This document shows, piece by piece, positions 55,028 through 63,455 of a DNA stretch of 64,000 nucleotides (within the stretch, counting starts at the first letter, position 1; every line of letters begins with the position of its first letter). The notes under the pieces are model-generated. The model did not search any database. It saw nothing but the letters and a program-made list of their open reading frames with translations, and had not been told where the DNA came from. The position numbers and the translations under genes were made by a program. The DNA comes from Sanguibacter hominis ATCC BAA-789 (GTDB lineage: Bacteria > Actinomycetota > Actinomycetes > Actinomycetales > Cellulomonadaceae), in the NCBI RefSeq assembly GCF_012396185.1, contig NZ_JAAXOW010000001.1, forward strand, positions 310,001 to 374,000. The letters run 5' to 3'.

Positions 55028-56161
55028 CTAGGCGCCCACCGAGCCCCGGAGGCGGTCGGCCGCCGCGCGAACCCTCTCGTCGCTCGCCGTGAGGCTTATC
55101 CGCACGTGACGGGCCCCGTCCTCGCCGTAGAACGCGCCTGGCGCGACGAGCACGCCCCGCTCCGCGAACCAGTCGACGAGCCCCCAGCAGTCGCCTGCCC
55201 TGTCCGGACGACGCGTCCACAGGTACAGCCCGGCCTCGGAAAGGTCAATGGCGAACCCGGCGTCGGTCAAGGCAGGGACAAGGATCTCCCGCCGCCGGCG
55301 ATAGGTCTCGCGCTGCTCGGCGACGTGCGCGTCGTCCGCGAGCGCCGCCGCCATCGCCGCCTGGACGGGCGCCGGGACGATGAGACCGATCTGCTTGCGC
55401 AGGGCGAGCAGGTCTCGCACGACCGCCGGGTCACCGGCGACGAACGCCGCACGGTAGCCCGCCATGTTCGACTGCTTCGACAACGAGTAGGTCACGAGCA
55501 GGCCCGTGTGGTCCCCGTCGCACACCTGCGGGTCGAGCAGGCTCGGCACGCCGTCGCGCACGAGATCCTCGGCCCAGGGCAGCTCGGCGTAGCACTCGTC
55601 GCTCACGACGACCGCTCCCGCGCGTCGCGCCGCAGCCACGACCGCGCGCAGCTCGTCGACGGTCGCGACAGCGCCGTGCGGGTTCCCCGGGGAGTTGACC
55701 CACACGAGCTTCACGTCCGGGCGGTCGGCCCAGTCGGCGACGTCGTCCGTCGCGAGCATCTCTGCGCCCGCGAGCCGCGCACCGATCGCGTACGTCGGGT
55801 ATGCGACGCGCGGCAGCACGACCGTGTCACCTGCGCCGAGACCGAGCATCGCGGGCAGGAGCCCGACGAGCTCCTTCGAGCCGACGGTCGGCAGCACGCC
55901 GTCCGGGTCGACGGTCGCGGAACGGCGCCGCGCGAACCAGTCGGCGACCGCCTGGCGCAAGGCGGGGGTGCCGTACGTCTGGGGGTAGCCGTGCGCGTCA
56001 GACGCGTCCGCGAGGGCACGTCGCACGACGTCGGGTGTTGCGTCGACAGGCGTGCCGATCGACAGGTCGACGACGCCGTCGGGGTGGGAGCGTGCTCGCT
56101 CGCCGTACGGCGAGAGCAGGTCCCACGGGAAGTCGATGCCCGCGAGGCTACCGAGCCCCAC
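55028..56161 (-). CDS. dapC: N-succinyldiaminopimelate aminotransferase (DapC-like), 377 aa
   Basis: A PLP-dependent class I/II aminotransferase. The PLP Lys is in TYSLSKQSNMAGYRAAF near residue 228, NSPGNPHGAVAT holds the Asn and SDECYAELPW the Asp/Tyr pair, with an Arg in HVRISLTA for the substrate carboxylate. GTG 56161 starts 3 nt after the ferredoxin stop. The fdxA-dapC pair is typical of Actinobacteria, and dapD and dapE lie within 5 kb, which supports DapC. Similar aminotransferases with other amino-acid substrates remain possible. Confidence 0.87.
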   Translation of the reverse strand: MGLGSLAGIDFPWDLLSPYGERARSHPDGVVDLSIGTPVDATPDVVRRALADASDAHGYPQTYGTPALRQAVADWFARRRSATVDPDGVLPTVGSKELVGLLPAMLGLGAGDTVVLPRVAYPTYAIGARLAGAEMLATDDVADWADRPDVKLVWVNSPGNPHGAVATVDELRAVVAAARRAGAVVVSDECYAELPWAEDLVRDGVPSLLDPQVCDGDHTGLLVTYSLSKQSNMAGYRAAFVAGDPAVVRDLLALRKQIGLIVPAPVQAAMAAALADDAHVAEQRETYRRRREILVPALTDAGFAIDLSEAGLYLWTRRPDRAGDCWGLVDWFAERGVLVAPGAFYGEDGARHVRISLTASDERVRAAADRLRGSVGA

Positions 56162-56164
56162 GCG

Positions 56165-56485
56165 TCACTCGCCCTGGGGCGGGAGCGCGGCGACGAGCGG
56201 GTGGTCCTTGTCGATCAGACCGAGCTTGGCCGCGCCGCCCGGCGAGCCGAGGTCGTCGAAGAAGTGGACGTTCGCGTCGTAGTAGTCCGACCACTCGGCA
56301 GGGACGTCGTCCTCGTAGTAGATCGCCTCGACGGGGCAGACGGGCTCGCACGCGCCGCAGTCGACGCACTCGTCCGGGTGGATGTACAGCGACCGGTTGC
56401 CCTCGTAGATGCAGTCGACGGGGCACTCCTCGACGCACGCCTTGTCCTTGACGTCCACGCAAGGCTGGGCGATCACATAGGTCAC
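56165..56485 (-). CDS. fdxA: Seven-iron ferredoxin, 106 aa
   Basis: A small electron carrier. Two cluster motifs are visible: [21 protein letters not shown] ([3Fe-4S]/[4Fe-4S] pattern of the 7Fe type) and [18 protein letters not shown]. The C-terminal extension after the clusters ([20 protein letters not shown]) is that of actinobacterial FdxA. GTG 56485 has GGAAGGA 6 nt upstream. It is a possible electron donor for the sulfite reductase encoded by the divergent cys operon. Confidence 0.94.
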   Translation of the reverse strand: MTYVIAQPCVDVKDKACVEECPVDCIYEGNRSLYIHPDECVDCGACEPVCPVEAIYYEDDVPAEWSDYYDANVHFFDDLGSPGGAAKLGLIDKDHPLVAALPPQGE

Positions 56486-56667
56486 GGTCGGTCCTTCCAG
56501 ATGAGCGAGGGGTCTGGGGCCACTCTACGACGGTCACCTGCCACCTCGTGCCGCGTCGCACGTCCGTCTCACAGGGCGATTCCCGCCGCCCGGCGTACCC
56601 CGTGAGCACCCCAGAGTCGACCCCGTCCCGCGATACGGACCGCGTTGACGAGGGGTGAGACGGCTCC

Positions 56668-56673
56668 TACGTT
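56668..56673 (+). promoter_or_regulatory. -10 box (TACGTT) of the cys operon, leaderless at the leader peptide
   Basis: TACGTT, then CGGCCCC, then ATG 56681. Transcription would start at the leader peptide's own ATG. Confidence 0.6.
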
Positions 56674-56680
56674 CGGCCCC

Positions 56681-56770
56681 ATGGCCCGCCTCGACACGAC
56701 GCTCCCCCGCCCCACGGCGACCCCGCGTCTCGTCATGCCCGGCCGCCCGCGCACGTGTCGCTGTTGTTGA
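56681..56770 (+). CDS. Cysteine-rich leader peptide upstream of sirA, 29 aa
   Basis: ATG 56681 to TGA 56768 encodes a peptide whose last residues are Thr-Cys-Arg-Cys-Cys (TGT CGC TGT TGT TGA); there is no other Cys in it. TANNNT at leaderless distance precedes it. The gap to sirA is 119 nt, with a GCCGCC/GGCGGC hairpin 11 nt after the stop and the sirA ribosome-binding site (GAGGA) near the end. This is the layout of a cysteine-sensing attenuator: when charged Cys-tRNA is short, the ribosome stalls at the Cys codons and the downstream structure changes. Such leaders are known in mycobacteria. A second in-frame ATG lies at 56735. Confidence 0.72.
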   Translation: MARLDTTLPRPTATPRLVMPGRPRTCRCC

Positions 56771-56889
56771 CCCGCGCCTGACGAGGCCGCCCCACCGGCG
56801 GCACGAGCCCAGGTGCGCGACCGGCCTGGAGACTCCTCCCCGCACCGGAACGCGCACGCCCACGCCATCACCGAGACGCGAGGAACTTG

Positions 56890-58602
56890 ATGGTCAGCCC
56901 GGCCCCCGCCAGAACCGCAGCACCGACCGGCACCGCACGGCCACCGCGCAGCGCCCGCCCCCACGGCCAGTGGAAGATCGACGGCACCGCGCCGCTCAAC
57001 GCGAACGAGGTCCTCAAGCAGGCCGACGACGGCCTCAACGTGCGCACGCGCATCGAGGAGATCTACGCCAAGGAAGGCTTCGCGTCGATCCCGAGCGAGG
57101 ACCTCCACGGCCGCTTCCGCTGGTGGGGCCTCTACACCCAGCGCAAGCCCGGGATCGACGGCGGACGCACCGCCCAGCTCGAGCCGCATGAGCTCGAGGA
57201 CGAGTACTTCATGCTGCGCGTCCGCGTCGACGGCGGCGCCCTGACGACCGAGCAGCTCCGCGTCATCGGCGAGATCTCCGTCGCCTTCGGTCGCGACACC
57301 GCGGACATCACCGACCGCCACAACGTCCAGCTGCACTGGGTCCGCGTCGAGGACGTCCCCGAGATCTGGCGACGCCTCGAGGCCGTCGGCCTCCAGACGA
57401 CCGAGGCGTGCGGCGACGTCCCGCGCGTCGTCCTCGGCAGCCCTGTCGCGGGAGTCGCCGCCGACGAGATCATCGACCCCACGTGGGCGATCACCGAGAT
57501 CGTGCGCCGCTACGTCGGCGACCCGACGTTCTCCAACCTGCCCCGCAAGTACAAGACGGCGATCACCGGCCACCCGAGCCTCGACGTCCTGCACGAGATC
57601 AACGACCTCGGCCTCGTCGGGGTCGTGCACCCCGAGCTCGGACCGGGGTTCGACCTGTGGGTCGGCGGCGGCCTCAGCGCGCAGCCACGCCTCGCCGAGC
57701 GCCTCGGCGCGTTCGTCCGCGAGGATCAGGTCCCCGACGTGTGGGTCGGCGTCACGTCGATCTTCCGCGACTACGGCTTCCGGCGGCTGCGCAACAAGGC
57801 CCGCCTGAAGTTCCTGCTCGCCGAGTGGGGTCCCGCCCGCTTCCGCGAGGTCCTCGAGACCGAGTACCTCGGGTACGCGCTCGCCGACGGCCCCCCGCCC
57901 GCCCCCGCGCCCCGCTCCGGAGACCACGTCGGGGTGCACGAGCAGAAGGACGGCCGGTTCTACGTCGGTGCCGCCCCCTACGTCGGCCGCGTCTCCGGCT
58001 CCACGCTCGTCGCGGTCGCCGACCTCGCCGAGGCCCACGGCTCGCACCGCGTCCGCCTCACCCCGCACCAGAAGCTCCTCGTGCTCGACGTCCCGAAGGA
58101 CGAGGTCCCCGCGGTCGTCTCGGGCCTGCGCGAGCTCGGCCTCGAGGCCGAGCCGAGCCCGTTCCGCCGCAGCACGATCGCCTGCACCGGCATCGAGTAC
58201 TGCAAGCTCGCGATCGTCGAGACGAAGGCGCTCGCGCGCGACGTCGTCACACAGCTCGAGGGTCTCGACCGCGGCGGCCGCACCCCGATCGCGCTCAACA
58301 TCAACGGCTGCCCCAACGCGTGCGCCCGCACCCAGGTCGCTGACATCGGCCTCAAGGGACAGCTCGTCACGACCGACGACGGCGTCCAGGTGCCGGGTTT
58401 CCAGGTGCACCTCGGCGGCGGTCTGAGCGCGCACGAGCGCGACGAGGCGGGCCTCGGCCGGACCGTGCGCGGGCTCAAGGTCGCAGCCGACGACGTCGCG
58501 GCGTACGTCGAGCGCGTCGTGCGCCGCTACGACGAGCAGCACGTCGGCGACGAGACGTTCTCTGAGTGGGCGCTGCGCGTCGACGACGAGGACCTCGCGT
58601 GA
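56890..58602 (+). CDS. sirA: Ferredoxin-dependent sulfite (or nitrite) reductase, 570 aa
   Basis: It reduces sulfite to sulfide with six electrons at a siroheme-[4Fe-4S] centre. The cluster ligands are in IACTGIEYCKLA and NINGCPNACARTQVADIG (Cys-x5-Cys and Cys-x3-Cys). Two half-domain repeats, RWWGLYTQRKPG and FYVGAAPYVGR, with TDRHNVQLHW and RLTPHQKLLV provide the siroheme-binding basic residues. The operon (cysH, cysD, cysN, cysG) identifies it as sulfite rather than nitrite reductase. ATG 56890 has GAGGA 7 nt upstream. The fdxA product lies next door as a donor candidate. Confidence 0.92.
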   Translation: MVSPAPARTAAPTGTARPPRSARPHGQWKIDGTAPLNANEVLKQADDGLNVRTRIEEIYAKEGFASIPSEDLHGRFRWWGLYTQRKPGIDGGRTAQLEPHELEDEYFMLRVRVDGGALTTEQLRVIGEISVAFGRDTADITDRHNVQLHWVRVEDVPEIWRRLEAVGLQTTEACGDVPRVVLGSPVAGVAADEIIDPTWAITEIVRRYVGDPTFSNLPRKYKTAITGHPSLDVLHEINDLGLVGVVHPELGPGFDLWVGGGLSAQPRLAERLGAFVREDQVPDVWVGVTSIFRDYGFRRLRNKARLKFLLAEWGPARFREVLETEYLGYALADGPPPAPAPRSGDHVGVHEQKDGRFYVGAAPYVGRVSGSTLVAVADLAEAHGSHRVRLTPHQKLLVLDVPKDEVPAVVSGLRELGLEAEPSPFRRSTIACTGIEYCKLAIVETKALARDVVTQLEGLDRGGRTPIALNINGCPNACARTQVADIGLKGQLVTTDDGVQVPGFQVHLGGGLSAHERDEAGLGRTVRGLKVAADDVAAYVERVVRRYDEQHVGDETFSEWALRVDDEDLA

Positions 58603-59420
58603 CCGCCCCGACGAGCCCGCTCGCCGCGGGCCGCGAGCGCGCGCTCGCCCACCGGGCCGCACGCGAGCAGCACGCAGCCGAGCGTCTCGCCCGCGCCGAG
58701 GCCGGGCGCGCGCGTCGCACGGACGACGAGCTGCGCCAGGTCGTCACCGACGGTCTCGCCCTCCTGACGGCGCCGTCGGGCGCCGAGGCTGGGGCCGACG
58801 AGGTCGCCGCCTGGGCCGGCGAGCAGTTCGGCGACCTGCTCGCCGTCGCGTGCTCGATGGCCGACACGGTGCTCCCCCACCTCGTCGCGACGTACGCTCC
58901 GTGGGTCGACGTGCTGTTCCTCGAGACCGGCTACCACTTCCCCGAGACCTCCGGCACGCGCGACGCCGCCGAGCTGCGGATGCCGGTCACGATCGTCGAC
59001 GTCCTCCCGGAGCAGACCGTCGCGGAGCAGGACGCGACGCACGGCCCCCGGCTGTACGAGCGCGACCCGGCCCTGTGCTGCCAGCTGCGCAAGGTCGACC
59101 CGCTCAGCCGCGTCCTCGGCGGGTACGAGGCCTGGGTCACCGGCGTGCGTCGCGACGAGGCACCCACCCGCGCCGGCACTCCGCTCGTCGCGTGGGACAC
59201 CAAGAACGGCCTCGTGAAGATCAACCCGCTCGCCGCCTGGAGCTTCGACGACCTGCTCGCCTACGCCACGCGCCACGGCGTGCTCCTCAACCCGCTCCTC
59301 GACGACGGGTACCCCTCGATCGGCTGCGCGCCGTGCACCCGCCGGGTGGCCCCCGGCGCCGACCCTCGCTCCGGCCGCTGGGCCGGCCTCGACAAGACAG
59401 AATGCGGGCTCCACACATGA
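58599..59420 (+). CDS. cysH: Adenylylsulfate reductase (CysH, iron-sulfur APS type), 273 aa
   Basis: It reduces activated sulfate to sulfite with thioredoxin. The PAPS-reductase fold is seen in SMADTVLPHLVA and VLFLETGYHFPET. Four Cys as CCQLRK and GCAPCTR form the [4Fe-4S] set typical of APS-using enzymes, and ECGLHT is the catalytic C-terminal motif. No APS kinase (cysC) is in the operon, which agrees with APS as substrate. GTG 58599 overlaps the sirA stop as GTGA. The first 40 residues are Ala/Arg-rich and poorly conserved. Confidence 0.93.
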   Translation: MTAPTSPLAAGRERALAHRAAREQHAAERLARAEAGRARRTDDELRQVVTDGLALLTAPSGAEAGADEVAAWAGEQFGDLLAVACSMADTVLPHLVATYAPWVDVLFLETGYHFPETSGTRDAAELRMPVTIVDVLPEQTVAEQDATHGPRLYERDPALCCQLRKVDPLSRVLGGYEAWVTGVRRDEAPTRAGTPLVAWDTKNGLVKINPLAAWSFDDLLAYATRHGVLLNPLLDDGYPSIGCAPCTRRVAPGADPRSGRWAGLDKTECGLHT

Positions 59421-60370
59421 CGTCGACCGCCTCGACCATCACGCCGACCGCGGCCACCGCCGCGCCCCGGCGCCTTAGCCACCTCGACCTCCTCGAGTCC
59501 GAGGCGATCCACATCATCCGCGAGGTAGTCGCCGAGTTCGAGCGCCCCGGGCTGCTCTTCTCCGGCGGCAAGGACTCCGTCGTCATGCTGCACCTCGCGA
59601 CGAAGGCCTTCTGGCCTGCGCCCGTCCCGTTCCCGGTCGTGCACGTCGACACCGGGCACAACTTCCCCGAGGTGCTCGCCTACCGCGACGCCGAGGTCGA
59701 GCGTCTCGGCCTGCGGCTCGTCGTCGCCGCCGTGCAGGACTACCTCGACGACGGCCGCCTCCGCGAGCGCGCCGACGGCACCCGCAACCCGCTGCAGACG
59801 CACCCGCTGCTCGACGCGATCTCCGACAACCGGTTCGACGTCGTGTTCGGCGGCGGGCGCCGCGACGAGGAGAAGGCGCGCGCCAAGGAGCGCGTGCTGT
59901 CGCTGCGCGACGAGTTCGGCCAGTGGGACCCGCGCAACCAGCGCCCCGAGCTGTGGAACCTCTACAACGGTCGTCACCGCCCGGGCGAGCACGTGCGCGC
60001 CTTCCCCCTGTCCAACTGGACCGAGCTCGACGTGTGGCGTTACGTCGAGCGCGAGCGCATCGCGCTGCCCGGCCTCTACTACGCACACGAGCGCGAGGTG
60101 TTCGACCGCGACGGGATGCTGCTCGCCGTCGGCCCCTACTCGCAGCCGCGCACCGACGCCGAGGCGGCGTCCGTCCGCGCCCTGACCGTGCGCTACCGCA
60201 CGGTCGGAGACATGTCCTGCACGGGCGCCGTCGAGTCCGGCGCCGCGACCGTCGCCGACGTCATCACCGAGGTCGCCGCGACCCGCGTCACCGAGCGCGG
60301 CGCGACCCGTGCCGACGACCGGATCTCCGAGGCAGCCATGGAGGACCGCAAGAAGGAGGGCTACTTCTGA
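59417..60370 (+). CDS. cysD: Sulfate adenylyltransferase small subunit, 317 aa
   Basis: With CysN it makes APS from sulfate and ATP. The PP-loop is LLFSGGKDSVVMLHLA. FPVVHVDTGHNFPEVLAYRD, FGGGRRDEEKARAKER, and the C-terminal MEDRKKEGYF are hallmark sequences. ATG 59417 overlaps the cysH stop as ATGA. The frame is open far upstream inside cysH as a shadow. It ends in TGATG, where a 17-codon reading frame begins. Confidence 0.96.
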   Translation: MTSTASTITPTAATAAPRRLSHLDLLESEAIHIIREVVAEFERPGLLFSGGKDSVVMLHLATKAFWPAPVPFPVVHVDTGHNFPEVLAYRDAEVERLGLRLVVAAVQDYLDDGRLRERADGTRNPLQTHPLLDAISDNRFDVVFGGGRRDEEKARAKERVLSLRDEFGQWDPRNQRPELWNLYNGRHRPGEHVRAFPLSNWTELDVWRYVERERIALPGLYYAHEREVFDRDGMLLAVGPYSQPRTDAEAASVRALTVRYRTVGDMSCTGAVESGAATVADVITEVAATRVTERGATRADDRISEAAMEDRKKEGYF

Positions 60371-60423
60371 TGGCCGCCTCCCCCACGACCACCGAGGCCC
60401 GCACGAAGGAAGACCAGCCATGA
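60370..60423 (+). CDS. 17-residue bridging open reading frame between cysD and cysN
   Basis: ATG 60370 shares its A with the cysD stop (TGATG), and its TGA overlaps the cysN ATG (ATGA), so it exactly fills the gap. It reads MAASPTTTEARTKEDQP. It may serve only to carry ribosomes from cysD to cysN (translational coupling). The peptide has no family signature, and the cysN start also has its own AAGGAAG upstream. Confidence 0.35.
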   Translation: MAASPTTTEARTKEDQP

Positions 60424-61742
60424 GCGCCACCACCACGACCGGGACGCTGCTGCGCCTCGCGACCGCAGGCTCCGTCGACGACGGCAAGTCGACCCTCGTC
60501 GGCCGCCTGCTGTTCGACTCGAAGTCCGTCCTCGCCGACCAGCTCGACGCCGTCGAACGGGTCAGCCGCGACCGCGGGCTCGAGGGCGCCGACCTCGCCC
60601 TCCTCACCGACGGCCTGCGCGCCGAGCGCGAGCAGGGCATCACGATCGACGTCGCCTACCGCTACTTCGCGACCGCACGGCGGTCGTTCATCCTCGCGGA
60701 CTGCCCGGGCCACGTGCAGTACACGCGCAACACGGTCACGGGCGCGTCGACGGCTGACGTCGTCGTGCTGCTCGTCGACGCGCGCAAGGGCCTGCTCGAG
60801 CAGACCCGCCGGCACCTCGCGGTCGCGTCGCTCCTGCGCGTCCCGCACGTCGTCGTCGCGGTCAACAAGATCGACCTCGTCGGCTTCGCGCAGGACCGCT
60901 ACGACGAGCTCGCGGCGCAGATCCGTGCGGCGGCCGCCGACCTCGGCGTGCCCGCGGTCCACACCGTCCCGGTAAGCGCGCTCGACGGTGACAACGTCGT
61001 CGAGCGTTCGGCACGCACCCCCTGGTACGACGGACCGAGCCTCCTCGAGCTCCTCGAGGACCTGCCGACGGCGGACGACGTCGAGACGCAGCCCTTCCGG
61101 CTGCCCGTCCAGACCGTCATCCGGCCGCAGAGCGCCGCACCCGCCGGGTACGAGGACTACCGCGGGTACGCCGGCCAGGTCGCAGGCGGCGTCGTGCGCG
61201 TGGGGGACGAGGTCGTCGTGCTGCCGTCAGGTCGACGGTCGACGATCGAGGGCATCGACACCGCCGACGGCTCGCTCGCCGAGGCGTACGCGCCGCAGTC
61301 CGTCACGGTCCGCCTCTCGCACGACCTCGACGTCGCACGCGGCGACATGATCGTCGCGGCCGAGGACGCACCGACGCCCGTCCAGGACGTCACCGGCACC
61401 GTCGCGTGGTTGTCCGACCGGCCGCTGCGCCCGGGCGCGCGCGTCCTGCTCAAGCACACGACGCGCGTCGTGCAGGCCGTCGTGCGCGATGTCGTCGGAC
61501 GGCTCGACCTCGACGCCGCTGCGCTCGCGCCCGCCGAGGAGCTCGGGCTCAACGACATCGGGCGGGTCCAGCTGCGCCTCGCGGCGCCCGTCGCGGCCGA
61601 GGAGTACGTGACGTCGCGGCGCACAGGAGCGTTCCTCCTGATCGATCCGCAGGACGGGTTCACGCTCGCGGCAGGTATGGTCGGTGACGCACTCGCGGCC
61701 GCCCGCTTCCCGGGCGACCGGCCCGTCCAATACACGATCTGA
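60420..61742 (+). CDS. cysN: Sulfate adenylyltransferase large subunit (GTPase), 440 aa
   Basis: An EF-Tu-like GTPase that drives APS formation. G1 GSVDDGKSTLVGRLL, G3 DCPGHVQYTRN, and G4 NKIDLVGF are present, followed by two beta-barrel domains (VQTVIRPQ; VARGDMIVAAEDAP). No CysC kinase domain is fused: the protein ends soon after the second barrel (AAARFPGDRPVQYTI). ATG 60420 overlaps the bridging frame's stop. Confidence 0.95.
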   Translation: MSATTTTGTLLRLATAGSVDDGKSTLVGRLLFDSKSVLADQLDAVERVSRDRGLEGADLALLTDGLRAEREQGITIDVAYRYFATARRSFILADCPGHVQYTRNTVTGASTADVVVLLVDARKGLLEQTRRHLAVASLLRVPHVVVAVNKIDLVGFAQDRYDELAAQIRAAAADLGVPAVHTVPVSALDGDNVVERSARTPWYDGPSLLELLEDLPTADDVETQPFRLPVQTVIRPQSAAPAGYEDYRGYAGQVAGGVVRVGDEVVVLPSGRRSTIEGIDTADGSLAEAYAPQSVTVRLSHDLDVARGDMIVAAEDAPTPVQDVTGTVAWLSDRPLRPGARVLLKHTTRVVQAVVRDVVGRLDLDAAALAPAEELGLNDIGRVQLRLAAPVAAEEYVTSRRTGAFLLIDPQDGFTLAAGMVGDALAAARFPGDRPVQYTI

Positions 61743-61749
61743 GCCGCCC

Positions 61750-63126
61750 ATGAGCACCTCGGCCCCCGCACCCGAGCCCACCGGGACCGACCCGTCGTAC
61801 CCGCTCACGCTCCGCGTCGCCGGGCGCCGCTGCGTCGTCGTCGGCGCCGGGCCCGTCGGTGCGCGCCGCGCGCGCTCGCTCGTCGAGGCGGGGGCTCAGG
61901 TCGTGGTCGTCGCGCCGGTCGCGTGCCCTGAGGTCGTGGCGGCGGCCCGGGACGGCGGCCTCACGTGGATCGCCCGCGACTACCTCACGGGAGACCTGGA
62001 CGGCGCCTGGCTCGTGCACGCGGCGACGGGTGTCGCAGCCGTCGACGACCAGGTGTGCGACGACGCCGAGTGGCAGCGAGTCTGGGCGGTGCGGGCGTCC
62101 GACCGCGACCGTTCGAGCGCATGGACGCCCGCGGTCGCGCGGGTCGACGACGTGCTCGTCGCGGTCAACGCAGGCGGCGACCCGCGCCGCGCCGTCGCGC
62201 TGCGCGACCACGTCGCCGCGGACCTGCGGGCACAGGCCGCGCGGGAGCACGCGCCCGACGGCGTCGCACGGCACGGCGCGGGCGCGACGCCGCCCGCTCG
62301 GGCGGTCCACTCGGGCGCCGGGACGACGACCAGCGGGACCGCACAGGGCGGCACCGTCGCCCTCGTCGGCGGCGGTCCCGGCGACGACGGCCTCCTGACC
62401 GTGCGGGCACGCGAGCTGCTCGCGAGCGCGGACGTCGTCGTGATCGACAGGCTCGCCCCGCAGGGCGTCCTCGCAGACCTGCCCGCGCACGTCGAGGTCG
62501 TCGACGTCGGCAAGTCCTCCGGGTTCCACCCCGTCCCGCAGGAGGAGATCAACGCGACGCTCGTGCGGCACGGGCTCGCCGGCAAGCGTGTCGTCCGCCT
62601 CAAGGGAGGCGACCCGTACGTGTTCGGCCGCGGCGGCGAGGAGCTCGACGCGTGCGTCGCGGCAGGCCTCGAGGTCGAGGTGGTCCCGGGCGTCACGAGC
62701 GCCATCTCCGTCCCCGCCGTCGCGGGCATTCCGCTGACGCACCGCAGCCTCTCGCGCGGGTTCACCGTCCTCACCGGGCACGCCGACGTCGGCCGTGTCC
62801 CCGAGGCGACCGACCACACGCTGGTCCTGCTCATGGGCGTGCGCCGGCTCGGCACGACGTGCGCCGAGCTCATGGAGCGCGGACGCGACGCCGACACTCC
62901 TGTCGCGGTGATCGAGGACGGGTTCGGGCCGCGGCAGCGGACGACGGTCGGCACGCTCGCGACGATCGCGGCACGCATCGCCGAGGCAGGCGTGCAGCCG
63001 CCGGCGATCGCCGTCGTCGGCCGTGTCGTGACACGCGCCCCCGAGTGGTCCGCCTGGACGGACCGGCCCCGCACGCAGGACGACGAGGCCAGGTCGGCGA
63101 CGAGCGACCCCTCGGACGCCTCGTGA
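61750..63126 (+). CDS. cysG: Siroheme synthase: precorrin-2 dehydrogenase plus uroporphyrinogen-III C-methyltransferase, 458 aa
   Basis: It supplies siroheme for SirA. Residues 1-170 are a NAD-binding dehydrogenase unit (GRRCVVVGAGPVGARRARSLVEAGAQVVVV). After a Ala/Gly/Thr-rich linker (about 170-205), the C-terminal part is a SUMT with GGGPGDDGLLTVRARELL, VVIDRLAPQGVLADL, RLKGGDPYVFGRGGEELDAC, PGVTSAISVPAVAGIPLTHR and GVRRLGTTCAELME. The dimerisation domain of E. coli CysG appears shortened. ATG 61750 lies 7 nt after the cysN stop. Whether iron insertion is also done here cannot be judged. Confidence 0.92.
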   Translation: MSTSAPAPEPTGTDPSYPLTLRVAGRRCVVVGAGPVGARRARSLVEAGAQVVVVAPVACPEVVAAARDGGLTWIARDYLTGDLDGAWLVHAATGVAAVDDQVCDDAEWQRVWAVRASDRDRSSAWTPAVARVDDVLVAVNAGGDPRRAVALRDHVAADLRAQAAREHAPDGVARHGAGATPPARAVHSGAGTTTSGTAQGGTVALVGGGPGDDGLLTVRARELLASADVVVIDRLAPQGVLADLPAHVEVVDVGKSSGFHPVPQEEINATLVRHGLAGKRVVRLKGGDPYVFGRGGEELDACVAAGLEVEVVPGVTSAISVPAVAGIPLTHRSLSRGFTVLTGHADVGRVPEATDHTLVLLMGVRRLGTTCAELMERGRDADTPVAVIEDGFGPRQRTTVGTLATIAARIAEAGVQPPAIAVVGRVVTRAPEWSAWTDRPRTQDDEARSATSDPSDAS

Positions 63127-63377
63127 GCACCGCAGAGCCCGCACCCTGGCGCGCGTGGACGCCGGGTACCCGGGTCATGGTCCGCCGTCGGATCGACGAC
63201 CCGGACCACCCCTACACCGACGTCCTCGGTGACGTCGTCACCAACGACGGGTCGGGTCTCGTGCTGCGCACCCGTCGCGGGGACGTCCACGTCCCGGGCG
63301 ACGCGATCGCGATCGGCAAGCCGATCCCGCCCGCCCCGGTGCGGAAAGCGCGTCCGGCTCCGGCGTCTGGCAACTGA
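63123..63377 (+). CDS. Small SH3-like domain protein at the end of the cys operon, 84 aa
   Basis: GTG 63123 overlaps the cysG stop as GTGA. The core, PGTRVMVRRRIDDPDHPYTDVLGDVVTNDGSGLVLRTRRGDVHVPGDAIAIGKPIPP, is a five-strand pattern like the N-terminal beta-barrel found before GNAT domains in actinobacterial acetyltransferases, here without the enzyme domain. I recall such small proteins as a DUF family in Micrococcales. Function is unknown. The plus-strand operon ends here; the 78 bp to the convergent tyrA gene hold no clear terminator. Confidence 0.75.
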   Translation: MSTAEPAPWRAWTPGTRVMVRRRIDDPDHPYTDVLGDVVTNDGSGLVLRTRRGDVHVPGDAIAIGKPIPPAPVRKARPAPASGN

Positions 63378-63455
63378 GCGTCCGAGGAGCGGTGCGCTGG
63401 CGCCGTCAGGCCGCGAGGCGCTTCGCTCCTGACCCGGGCGTGCTCGCGGTGGCGC

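Larger units (their letters stand above)
56486..56889. other. 404-bp divergent region between fdxA and the cys operon
   Basis: It contains a leaderless -10 box (56668-56673), a cysteine-rich leader peptide (56681-56770), a small hairpin (56782-56798: GCCGCC / GGCGGC) and a ribosome-binding site at 56878-56882. Nothing else is recognised in 56486-56660. Confidence 0.6.

Noticed and set aside
63378-63455. Terminator between the cys operon and tyrA
   Set aside because: Only AGGAGCG/CGCTCCT with a loop of about 40 nt was found, which is too weak to call.
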